The notes under the pieces: model-generated | Databases searched by the model: none | Told to the model about the DNA's origin: nothing | What the model saw: only the letters and a program-made list of their open reading frames with translations | Position numbers and translations under genes: made by a program | NCBI GenBank assembly: GCA_002256685.1 | Contig: NQJH01000248.1 | Span: forward strand, 1 to 5,917 | Source: Methylococcaceae bacterium NSP1-2 | GTDB lineage: Bacteria > Pseudomonadota > Gammaproteobacteria > Methylococcales > Methylomonadaceae | DNA length: 5,917 nucleotides | Direction of reading: 5' to 3' | Part shown: piece by piece, positions 1 to 5,824 of the stretch | Numbering within the stretch: position 1 is the first letter of the stretch | Layout: each line of letters starts with the position of its first letter

Positions 1-1830
1 TTAATGACGCTGATGGAAGGCGAGGTTGATCTTTTGGAAATGGAAAAGAAAATCCGCGTGCGCGTCAAACAACAAATGGAAAAAAATCAGCGCGAATACT
101 ATTTGAATGAGCAAATGAAGGCGATTCAAAAAGAATTAGGTGAAATGGAAGATGTGCCTAATGAAATTGAAGAATTAGCCAAGAAAATCGCTGAGGCAGG
201 CATGTCTAAGGAAGCGAAAACTAAGGCGGATGCTGAGCTAAATAAACTTAAAATGATGTCGCCTATGTCGGCAGAAGCCACGGTAGTACGCAATTATATT
301 GACTGGATGGTCAATGTACCGTGGAAGAAACAAACTAAAGTTCGCCACGATTTAAAAATTGCAGAACAAGTCTTAGAAGCCGAGCATTATGGTTTGGAAA
401 AGGTCAAAGAACGTATTTTAGAATACCTTGCCGTACACCAGCGTGTAAAACAACTGAAAGGGCCTATTTTGTGTTTAGTCGGTCCTCCAGGTGTTGGTAA
501 AACCTCATTAGGCGAATCAATTGCGCGTGCCACTAATCGTAAATATGTGCGTATGGCATTAGGTGGGGTGCGTGATGAAGCAGAAATTCGCGGTCATAGA
601 CGCACTTACATTGGTTCAATGCCGGGGAAAATTTTGCAGAATTTAGCGAAAATCAAAACCCGTAATCCGATGTTTTTATTGGATGAAATCGACAAAATGG
701 CGGCGGATTTTCGTGGTGATCCTGCATCGGCACTGTTGGAAGTGTTAGACCCTGAGCAGAACCATACTTTTTCCGATCATTATTTAGAAGTGGATTTTGA
801 TTTATCCGATGTGATGTTTGTGGCAACCGCTAACACCATGAATATTCCCCCTGCCCTATTGGACAGAATGGAAGTTATTCGTCTGGCAGGTTATACCGAA
901 GATGAAAAAATTAATATTGCGTTGCGTTATTTAATTCCCAAACAGATTAAAAATAATGGTCTGAAAGAACGAGAAATTGAAATTCCCGAAGCGGTGGTGA
1001 GGGATATGATTCGTTATTATTCGCGGGAAGCGGGTGTGCGTAATCTGGAACGAGATATTTCCAAAATTTGCCGTAAAGTCGTCAAAGATTTATTGTTAAA
1101 ACCTAGAAAAGACAAGGTGTTAATCACACCAGAGAATTTGCAAGATTATTTAGGTGTTAGACGCTTTAGTTACGGTTTAGCCGAGGAACAAGACCAAATT
1201 GGACAAGTGACTGGCTTGGCGTGGACAGAAGTTGGCGGAGAATTGCTGACCATTGAAACCGCCGTTATTCCGGGCAAAGGCAAGCATTCAGCAACCGGTA
1301 AACTCGGCGAAGTGATGAAAGAATCCATTGAAGCCGCCATAACTGTCGTTAGAAGTCGTTCAGACGTTTTGGGCATCAGTAACAAGGTATTTCAGGAAAA
1401 TGACATCCATGTGCATGTACCCGAAGGCGCGACCCCTAAAGATGGTCCTAGCGCGGGTATAGGCATGTGTACTGCCATTATTTCAGCATTAACCAAAATA
1501 CCGGTACGCGCTAATGTCGCTATGACCGGTGAAATTACGCTGCGTGGCGAAGTGCTACCTATCGGTGGCTTAAAAGAGAAGCTGTTAGCAGCGCATCGTG
1601 GCGGTATCACTACGGTATTGATTCCAGCAGAAAATGCGAAAGACCTTGTTGAAATTCCAGACAATATCAAACAGAATTTGGAAATAATACCCGTGCATTG
1701 GATAGATGAAGTATTAGAAGTCGCTTTGCAATATATGCCTGTGCCTGTTGCAAAAAAAGACGTGGAAGAACAAAGTAAAAATGAAGCCGAACTGGTTAAA
1801 ATAAAAAATCAGACACTCATGGCACATTAA
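1..1830 (+). CDS. lon: ATP-dependent Lon protease, 5' end outside the window
   Basis: Cytoplasmic AAA+ serine protease that unfolds and degrades damaged and regulatory proteins. The frame is already open at base 1, so the ATG at base 4 is internal. The alignment to E. coli Lon (784 aa) looks gap-free through the ATPase and protease domains, and residue 1 of the ATG-4 frame matches about E. coli residue 197, so most of the N-terminal substrate-binding domain is missing here. Counting from that ATG: coiled-coil helical region with QREYYLNEQMKAIQKELGE (about 29-47), Walker A GPPGVGKT (160-167), Walker B FLLDEID (224-230), arginine finger R288, sensor-2 R346, then the Lon protease domain with catalytic S483 in DGPSAG and K526 in GGLKEK, equivalent to E. 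coli S679 and K722. All key residues are intact. The C-terminal tail is about 20 residues longer than in E. coli and is charged. hupB follows on the same strand under its own promoter. Confidence 0.98.
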   Translation, partial: LMTLMEGEVDLLEMEKKIRVRVKQQMEKNQREYYLNEQMKAIQKELGEMEDVPNEIEELAKKIAEAGMSKEAKTKADAELNKLKMMSPMSAEATVVRNYIDWMVNVPWKKQTKVRHDLKIAEQVLEAEHYGLEKVKERILEYLAVHQRVKQLKGPILCLVGPPGVGKTSLGESIARATNRKYVRMALGGVRDEAEIRGHRRTYIGSMPGKILQNLAKIKTRNPMFLLDEIDKMAADFRGDPASALLEVLDPEQNHTFSDHYLEVDFDLSDVMFVATANTMNIPPALLDRMEVIRLAGYTEDEKINIALRYLIPKQIKNNGLKEREIEIPEAVVRDMIRYYSREAGVRNLERDISKICRKVVKDLLLKPRKDKVLITPENLQDYLGVRRFSYGLAEEQDQIGQVTGLAWTEVGGELLTIETAVIPGKGKHSATGKLGEVMKESIEAAITVVRSRSDVLGISNKVFQENDIHVHVPEGATPKDGPSAGIGMCTAIISALTKIPVRANVAMTGEITLRGEVLPIGGLKEKLLAAHRGGITTVLIPAENAKDLVEIPDNIKQNLEIIPVHWIDEVLEVALQYMPVPVAKKDVEEQSKNEAELVKIKNQTLMAH

Positions 1831-1888
1831 AAAACGCTGGGTGATAACGTAAAACCGCAACAATCATGGTCTCTAGGGATTTTAAAGC

Positions 1889-1918
1889 TTGACACTATGC
1901 AACTGCTATTGATATAAA
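1889..1918 (+). promoter_or_regulatory. sigma70-type promoter of hupB
   Basis: A perfect -35 box TTGACA (1889-1894) is followed after 18 bp by TATAAA (1913-1918), 5 of 6 matches to the -10 consensus. The expected transcription start is about 1924-1926, giving a leader of roughly 95 nt before the hupB ATG. It lies in the lon–hupB gap, where E. coli hupB also has its promoters. Assigned by eye; no start-site data. Confidence 0.75.
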
Positions 1919-1931
1919 AGCCAGCGTTTAT

Positions 1932-1966
1932 TGTGTTGCCTGAGATTGTTCAGGCGCATCAACACA
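1932..1966 (+). promoter_or_regulatory. hairpin in the hupB mRNA leader
   Basis: The inner stem is GCCTGA (1938-1943) paired with TCAGGC (1950-1955) around a 6-nt loop. An outer stem TGTGTT (1932-1937) pairs with AACACA (1961-1966), leaving a one-sided 5-nt bulge GCATC. No U-run follows, so it is not an intrinsic terminator. It lies 42 nt upstream of the Shine-Dalgarno sequence and does not cover it. An mRNA stability or protein-binding element is possible but is inference. Confidence 0.45.
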
Positions 1967-2007
1967 CCGGGCTTGCAAACACCTACAAATACAAAAAATT
2001 GTTTCCT

Positions 2008-2014
2008 AAGGGGG
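2008..2014 (+). promoter_or_regulatory. strong ribosome binding site of hupB
   Basis: AAGGGGG lies 4 nt before the ATG at 2019 and is close to the consensus AAGGAGG. It supports the chosen HU start and suggests efficient translation, as expected for an abundant nucleoid protein. Confidence 0.7.
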
Positions 2015-2018
2015 AAAA

Positions 2019-2291
2019 ATGAATAAATCGGAACTTATTGATGCAATAGCTGAATCTTCGGACTTAACAAAAGTGGATGCTGGAAAAGCGTTAGATGGTT
2101 TTTTAAGTGCAGTAACAAATGCTTTAAATAAAGGCGATTCTGTTGCGTTAGTTGGCTTTGGCACGTTCTCTGTTAAAGAAAGAGCAGAGCGTAAAGGTCG
2201 TAATCCACAGACTGGCGAAGAAATTACTATCAAAGCTGCAAAAATTCCTGCATTTAAAGCTGGTAAAAGTTTAAAAGATGCTGTAAACTAG
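2019..2291 (+). CDS. hupB: DNA-binding protein HU-beta
   Basis: Histone-like nucleoid protein that binds and bends DNA without strong sequence preference, as a homodimer or a heterodimer with HU-alpha. The 90-residue length equals that of E. coli HupB. It starts MNKSELIDAIAE and ends KSLKDAVN, both hallmark HU-beta ends. The dimerisation core VALVGFGTF is at 42-50. The arm that enters the minor groove carries GRNPQTG (60-66), with the intercalating proline P63 in the RNP triplet. The start is fixed by a strong Shine-Dalgarno sequence. A sigma70-type promoter precedes it, and the stop codon is only 13 nt before tRNA-Val with no terminator between, so hupB is probably co-transcribed with the tRNAs to the terminator near 2468. 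In E. coli HU is degraded by Lon, the product of the gene upstream. IHF is excluded by the sequence of the arm and the C-terminus. Confidence 0.98.
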   Translation: MNKSELIDAIAESSDLTKVDAGKALDGFLSAVTNALNKGDSVALVGFGTFSVKERAERKGRNPQTGEEITIKAAKIPAFKAGKSLKDAVN

Positions 2292-2304
2292 TCTTTCTTT
2301 AGTC

Positions 2305-2380
2305 GGGTGCTTAGCTCAGCTGGGAGAGCATCGCCCTTACAAGGCGAGGGTCGGGGGTTCGAACCCCTCAGCACCCACCA
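2305..2380 (+). tRNA. tRNA-Val, anticodon UAC
   Basis: A complete 76-nt cloverleaf can be folded by hand. The acceptor GGGTGCT (2305-2311) pairs with AGCACCC (2370-2376). The D arm is GCTC/GAGC (2314-2317, 2326-2329). The anticodon stem is TCGCC/GGCGA (2331-2335, 2343-2347) with loop CTTACAA, placing the anticodon TAC at 2338-2340. The variable loop is GGGTC, and the T arm is GGGGG, TTCGAAC, CCCTC (2353-2369) with one G-U pair. The discriminator is A2377 and the CCA tail is encoded. It closely resembles E. coli tRNA-Val(UAC) and reads GUA, GUG and GUU. It has no room for its own promoter behind hupB. Confidence 0.97.
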
Positions 2381-2386
2381 GACTTT

Positions 2387-2428
2387 GGAGTGGTAGGGTC
2401 GCGGGTTCGAGCCCCGTCCACTCCGCCA
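2387..2428 (+). pseudogene. tRNA-Asp remnant lacking the D and anticodon arms
   Basis: The 5' nine bases (GGAGTGGTA) and the 3' 33 bases match a standard bacterial tRNA-Asp, but the middle is missing. Present are acceptor GGAGTGG (2387-2393), linker TA, variable loop GGGTC (2396-2400), T arm GCGGG, TTCGAGC, CCCGT (2401-2417), acceptor CCACTCC (2418-2424), discriminator G2425 and encoded CCA. Against the 77-nt E. coli tRNA-Asp, 35 nt are gone: exactly the D arm, base 26 and the anticodon arm. The acceptor stem pairs perfectly over 7 bp, and the T stem keeps only the G-U pair normal for tRNA-Asp. With no anticodon it cannot decode. It lies 6 nt after tRNA-Val and before the shared terminator, so a full tRNA-Asp probably stood here. 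It could be a fresh pseudogene, an assembly error, or a minihelix RNA. Confidence 0.85.
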
Positions 2429-2432
2429 AATC

Positions 2433-2468
2433 AAAAGCCCCGAGCCATCTGGTTCGGGGTTTTTTTTT
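2433..2468 (+). terminator. intrinsic terminator of the hupB–tRNA unit
   Basis: A 9-bp stem, CCCCGAGCC (2438-2446) with GGTTCGGGG (2451-2459), contains one G-U pair and a 4-nt ATCT loop. It is followed by nine T (2460-2468) and preceded by AAAA. This is a textbook Rho-independent terminator, 9 nt behind the tRNA-Asp remnant. Confidence 0.95.
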
Positions 2469-2501
2469 GCTTAAAATCACACAAGTTTAGGAAATAGCCT
2501 T

Positions 2502-4385
2502 ATGCTAACAAAAATTAGAGAAAAAGCGCATGGTCTTTTCGCGCAAGTGTTGTTGATTGGTATTTGTGTACTCTTCGGCTTATGGGGTATTAATAATTAC
2601 ACAGATAGTAGCAAAGAAGCCGCCGTTGCTTCAGTCGGTGATAAAGATTTTTATCAGCGAGATGTTAATAAAGCCTATGAGCAATATAGCCAACAATTTC
2701 AGGGAATGGGCATTGACGAACAAAGCTTAAAAGATCAAGCCTTAGAAAAATTAATTAGCGATGAAGTTTTATTACAATATGTGCATAAACAAGGTCTGGT
2801 TGCAACTGACGATGCCACGCGGGATTTTATTAAGACACTGCCCTACTTCCAAATCGATGGTAAGTTCAATGACGGGCAATATAAAGCCGTACTAAGTTCA
2901 CAAAGAATGACATCTGCTGATTTTGTGAGCCGAATTAAGAACGCACTGATTATGGAACAGTTTCAGAACGGACTTATCAACAGCAGTTTTGCAACTAACT
3001 ACGACGTTGAAAACTTTTTCAAAATTCAAAATCAACAGCGTGATGTTGACACGATGACGGTGACGATACCTTCATTAACCGAACAACCTTCAGATACGGA
3101 AATTTCCAGCTATTATCAACAACATCAAGCCCAATACCAAATACCCGAACAGCTTTCTATCGAATACGTCGAACTGTCATTGACTGATTTAGCCAAAAAA
3201 GTACCTGTCACTGACGAAAAACTAAAAGCTTTTTATGAAGATCAAAAAGACACCTATACCACGCCAGAGCGTCGTAAAATCAGTCATATTTTGTTCATAG
3301 TAAATGACAAAGTTGATGACAAAACTGCCTTAGAAAAAGCCCAAAAAGCAAAACAAGAATTAGCCACTAAAGACTTTTCTGTCTTAGCAAAAGAAGTGTC
3401 TGATGATAAATTAACCGCTAAAACAGGCGGTGATTTAGGGTTATTTAATGCAGGCGCATTGGAAAAACCGCTTGAAGATGCTGCGAAAACTTTAAAATTG
3501 GGTGAAGTCTCCAATCCTGTTAAATCAGCATTTGGTTACCATTTAATTAAAGTCACTGAACTGGTCGCGGGCGATATTAAGCCTTATGACAGTGTTAAGA
3601 ATGAAGTCACCAACGCCTATCAAAAAGCCCAAGCAGAAAATAGCTTTTATGAGTCTGGTGAAGCCTTAACTGCACTGAGCTTTGAGCATCCAGATAGTTT
3701 ACAAGTCGTTGCTGATACCTTAGGACTCACCATTAAAAAATCAAACTTGTTTACCAAAGACAAAGGCGATGGTATTGCCGCAGAAGATAAAATACGCAGT
3801 GCGGCGTTTGCTGAAGAAGTTTTACAAGGCAATAATAGCACCCCTATCGAATTAGGCTCTGATCGCTTAGTAGTATTAAGACAACTAGAACACAAAGAAG
3901 CCGCAGCGCGTGATTTGAAAGACGTTAAAGCAGAAATAGCGGCGGTATTATTGGCAGATAAAGCCAAGTTACAGACCATTACCCAAGCCAAAAAAATCGT
4001 CTCACGTTTGCAGGCGGGTGAATCTATGCAGGCTATCGCCGCTGAACAGAAGCTAGACATCAAAAAAGCCACGGGATTAACGCGTAACAAGCAAGAATTA
4101 CCAGCACCGTTGGCAGATGCTATTTTTAAAGCGGCTAAACCTGTGGGCGACAAACCCAGCGTTTTTATGGTGCCATTAGCAACAGGTGAACAAGTCATTG
4201 TCAACTTAACAAAAGTAACCACTGGCGTTATGAGTGAAGATGACAAGAAAAAACTGGAGTTAGCAAAAAAGAACATTGCTCACGCATTTGGTCAAAGCGA
4301 ATTTAACACGGTGGTCAATAGCTTACAGTCAACGGCTGATATAAAAATCACACCGAAGGCTCAGCAGGAGCAAGCGGCTCAATAA
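2502..4385 (+). CDS. ppiD: peptidyl-prolyl isomerase / periplasmic folding chaperone PpiD
   Basis: Inner-membrane-anchored periplasmic chaperone that assists newly exported proteins at the Sec translocon. At 627 aa it is close to E. coli PpiD (623 aa). A short basic N-terminus (MLTKIREKAHG) precedes one membrane anchor (about 12-31), so the rest is periplasmic. SurA-like N-terminal helices follow (about 35-200), containing YFQIDGKFNDGQYKAVL, a typical PpiD segment. A parvulin rotamase domain (about 257-352) runs from RRKISHILF to FGYHLIKV, and a C-terminal helical domain includes GVMSEDDKKKLELAKKN. Both parvulin-signature histidines are present (H262, H347), although E. coli PpiD lacks them. 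The ATG is supported by AGGA (2489-2492) nine nt upstream. The gene begins only 33 nt after the hupB–tRNA terminator, and no good promoter is visible in that gap. Confidence 0.96.
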   Translation: MLTKIREKAHGLFAQVLLIGICVLFGLWGINNYTDSSKEAAVASVGDKDFYQRDVNKAYEQYSQQFQGMGIDEQSLKDQALEKLISDEVLLQYVHKQGLVATDDATRDFIKTLPYFQIDGKFNDGQYKAVLSSQRMTSADFVSRIKNALIMEQFQNGLINSSFATNYDVENFFKIQNQQRDVDTMTVTIPSLTEQPSDTEISSYYQQHQAQYQIPEQLSIEYVELSLTDLAKKVPVTDEKLKAFYEDQKDTYTTPERRKISHILFIVNDKVDDKTALEKAQKAKQELATKDFSVLAKEVSDDKLTAKTGGDLGLFNAGALEKPLEDAAKTLKLGEVSNPVKSAFGYHLIKVTELVAGDIKPYDSVKNEVTNAYQKAQAENSFYESGEALTALSFEHPDSLQVVADTLGLTIKKSNLFTKDKGDGIAAEDKIRSAAFAEEVLQGNNSTPIELGSDRLVVLRQLEHKEAAARDLKDVKAEIAAVLLADKAKLQTITQAKKIVSRLQAGESMQAIAAEQKLDIKKATGLTRNKQELPAPLADAIFKAAKPVGDKPSVFMVPLATGEQVIVNLTKVTTGVMSEDDKKKLELAKKNIAHAFGQSEFNTVVNSLQSTADIKITPKAQQEQAAQ

Positions 4386-4394
4386 CAACTATGT

Positions 4395-4423
4395 AGGGTG
4401 GGCAACGCTTTTTTGCCCACCGC
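4395..4423. repeat. REP-like palindrome behind ppiD
   Basis: Perfect 9-bp inverted arms GGTGGGCAA (4397-4405) and TTGCCCACC (4413-4421) enclose the 7-nt loop CGCTTTT, flanked by TAG and GC. It starts 9 nt after the ppiD stop. The GTAGGGTGGGC...GCCCACC form resembles a dispersed intergenic repeat I recall from several gammaproteobacteria; that is memory, not a search. As RNA it would form a stable hairpin, followed by only four T (4424-4427), so it may protect the ppiD mRNA end or be a weak terminator. Only one copy is in the window. Confidence 0.6.
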
Positions 4424-4500
4424 TTTTATCTGCAAAGGATGATGCACACAATAAATCCGTGTGTATCACCTACTCTTCCAACACTTAAAGTCCATCCCTC

Positions 4501-5628
4501 TTGCTGCCACTTAGCCTGTACATACACATTCCTTGGTGTATTAAAAAATGTCCTTATTGCGACTTTAATTCTCACGCCATTAAAACCGATACCCCCGAAG
4601 CGCGTTATATTGATGCGTTACTGATTGATTTAGCCACTGATTTACAACGCTATTCCATTACCCGTCCCATCAGCAGTATTTTTATTGGCGGTGGTACACC
4701 CAGTTTATTTTCACCCGAATCGCTTAACCGTTTACTGCGCGGCGTGGAACAGCAAATTACCCTGCAAGAAAATTTAGAAATTACGCTTGAGGCTAATCCC
4801 GGTACGTTTGAAAGCCAAAAATTTGCTGAATTTCGTGCCTTGGGTATTAACCGCTTATCCATTGGTGTACAAACTTTTAACGATGCGTTACTAACAAAAC
4901 TAGGGCGGGTGCATTCAGCACAAGAAGCCATAAAAGCCGCTGAAATCGCCCATCAAGCAGGCTTTGAAAATTTTAATTTAGATTTAATGTTCGGTTTACC
5001 CGATGCGAATTTTGATAGCTTAGATGATGTGAAAAAAGCGATTAGTTTACAGCCGACCCATATTTCTTTTTATCAACTCACCCTAGAACCTAACACCTAT
5101 TTTCATAAATTCCCCCCAAAACTGCCCAACGATGAATTGATTTTTGCCATGCAGCAACGCTGTCAACACCAGTTAGCAACGCATGGCTATCAACAGTATG
5201 AAGTTTCAGCGTATAGCCAAGCCAACAGACAATGCCAGCATAATCTCAACTATTGGCGATTTGGTGACTATTTAGGTATAGGTGCAGGGGCGCACGGAAA
5301 AATAAGTCGTCACTCACCACAGTCGATTATTCGTAGTTTCAAAGCGAAAAGCCCAGAACAGTATCTAAGCAGTCCGCATGATAATGGCGGTAGCGAAGTG
5401 GTCGCCAGTAGCGAACTGCCGTTAGAATTTATCATGAATAATTTGCGTTTAAAACAAGGCTTTACGATGGAAAACTATCAAGCCAGCACGGGATTGGCGA
5501 TTAACACGCTAGAACCAGCCTTATCGGATTGCTTAAAACAAGAACTTATCATTCGAGAAAATAATCATTATCGCTGTTCAGAAAAAGGCTGGGATTTTTT
5601 AGACAGTATTTTGGCAAAGTTTATCTAA
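4501..5628 (+). CDS. hemW: radical SAM heme chaperone HemW
   Basis: HemW binds heme and delivers it to apoproteins such as respiratory-chain components in the cytoplasm; it was long misannotated as oxygen-independent coproporphyrinogen oxidase (HemN). At 375 aa it matches E. coli HemW in length. The N-terminus LPLSLYIHIPWC leads into the radical-SAM cluster motif C13xxxC17xxC20 (CIKKCPYC), followed by DF; HemN instead has a fourth cysteine just after the motif. Next come GGGTPS (63-68), EANPG, RLSIGVQ and the HemW signature HNLNYWRFGDY (247-257), then GIGAGAHGK and a winged-helix-like C-terminus. The frame has no ATG: a stop lies at 4486-4488, and the only usual start codon before the conserved region is TTG at 4501, with only a weak AAAG (4487-4490) upstream. 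TTG is therefore my choice, with CTG 4504 less likely. No promoter is evident in the gap after ppiD. Confidence 0.93.
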   Translation: MLPLSLYIHIPWCIKKCPYCDFNSHAIKTDTPEARYIDALLIDLATDLQRYSITRPISSIFIGGGTPSLFSPESLNRLLRGVEQQITLQENLEITLEANPGTFESQKFAEFRALGINRLSIGVQTFNDALLTKLGRVHSAQEAIKAAEIAHQAGFENFNLDLMFGLPDANFDSLDDVKKAISLQPTHISFYQLTLEPNTYFHKFPPKLPNDELIFAMQQRCQHQLATHGYQQYEVSAYSQANRQCQHNLNYWRFGDYLGIGAGAHGKISRHSPQSIIRSFKAKSPEQYLSSPHDNGGSEVVASSELPLEFIMNNLRLKQGFTMENYQASTGLAINTLEPALSDCLKQELIIRENNHYRCSEKGWDFLDSILAKFI

Positions 5629-5722
5629 ACTCGCTGAAGTTCTTCATTGTGATATTGTAGATTCGAAGCTGTTTCTCATATCTTGCAATAACACGGCAAA
5701 AAATATTGTCATTCGAGAACGA

Positions 5723-5735
5723 TAATCATCGATTA
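5723..5735. repeat. short inverted repeat upstream of the gene at 5825
   Basis: TAATC (5723-5727) and GATTA (5731-5735) are perfect inverted arms around ATC. It lies about 10 bp upstream of the candidate -35 box, where a regulator could bind. The arms are short, so chance occurrence is quite possible. Confidence 0.25.
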
Positions 5736-5745
5736 CACTTATGAG

Positions 5746-5774
5746 TTGAATTTCATTGCAAAAATAATTACAGT
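5746..5774 (+). promoter_or_regulatory. weak candidate promoter for the gene at 5825
   Basis: TTGAAT (5746-5751) and TACAGT (5769-5774) are 17 bp apart, each matching 4 of 6 consensus bases. It would start transcription near 5781, giving a leader of about 44 nt. Such matches are common by chance in AT-rich gaps. Confidence 0.25.
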
Positions 5775-5810
5775 GGCGCGAATAACTTATCAATAACATA
5801 AGCTCTGTGC

Positions 5811-5815
5811 GAGGA
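5811..5815 (+). promoter_or_regulatory. ribosome binding site deciding the last start codon
   Basis: GAGGA ends 9 nt before the ATG at 5825. The in-frame ATGs at 5816 and 5819 touch it or lie too close, so 5825 is the favoured start. Confidence 0.6.
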
Positions 5816-5824
5816 ATGATGACT

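Noticed and set aside
1170..1670. Minus-strand open frames of 71 and 92 codons inside lon
   Set aside because: They are antisense shadows of a conserved lon frame, with no ribosome site or recognisable domain.
4..1830. ATG at base 4 as the true start of lon
   Set aside because: The frame is open upstream to base 1, and alignment puts this Met near residue 197 of Lon, so the gene is cut by the window edge.
2006..2233. Minus-strand open frame of 75 codons across hupB
   Set aside because: It is the reverse shadow of the conserved HU frame.
3647..4276. Minus-strand open frame of 209 codons inside ppiD
   Set aside because: It is long but mirrors ppiD codon structure, has serine- and alanine-rich low-complexity content, no family signature, and a conserved gene on the other strand.
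4446..4464. ACACA / TGTGT inverted repeat before hemW
   Set aside because: The stem is only 5 bp with a 9-nt loop in AT-rich DNA, too weak to call an operator or hairpin.
4439..4624. Plus-strand open frame of 61 codons starting ATG ATG ahead of hemW
   Set aside because: It overlaps hemW out of frame, and its peptide has no recognisable family. It is kept only as part of the hemW start question.
4650..4931. Minus-strand open frame of 93 codons inside hemW
   Set aside because: It is antisense to conserved radical-SAM coding sequence.
5636..5645. GAAG-TT-CTTC mini-palindrome after the hemW stop, considered as a terminator
   Set aside because: It is a 4-bp stem with a 2-nt loop and no T-run; no convincing hemW terminator is visible.
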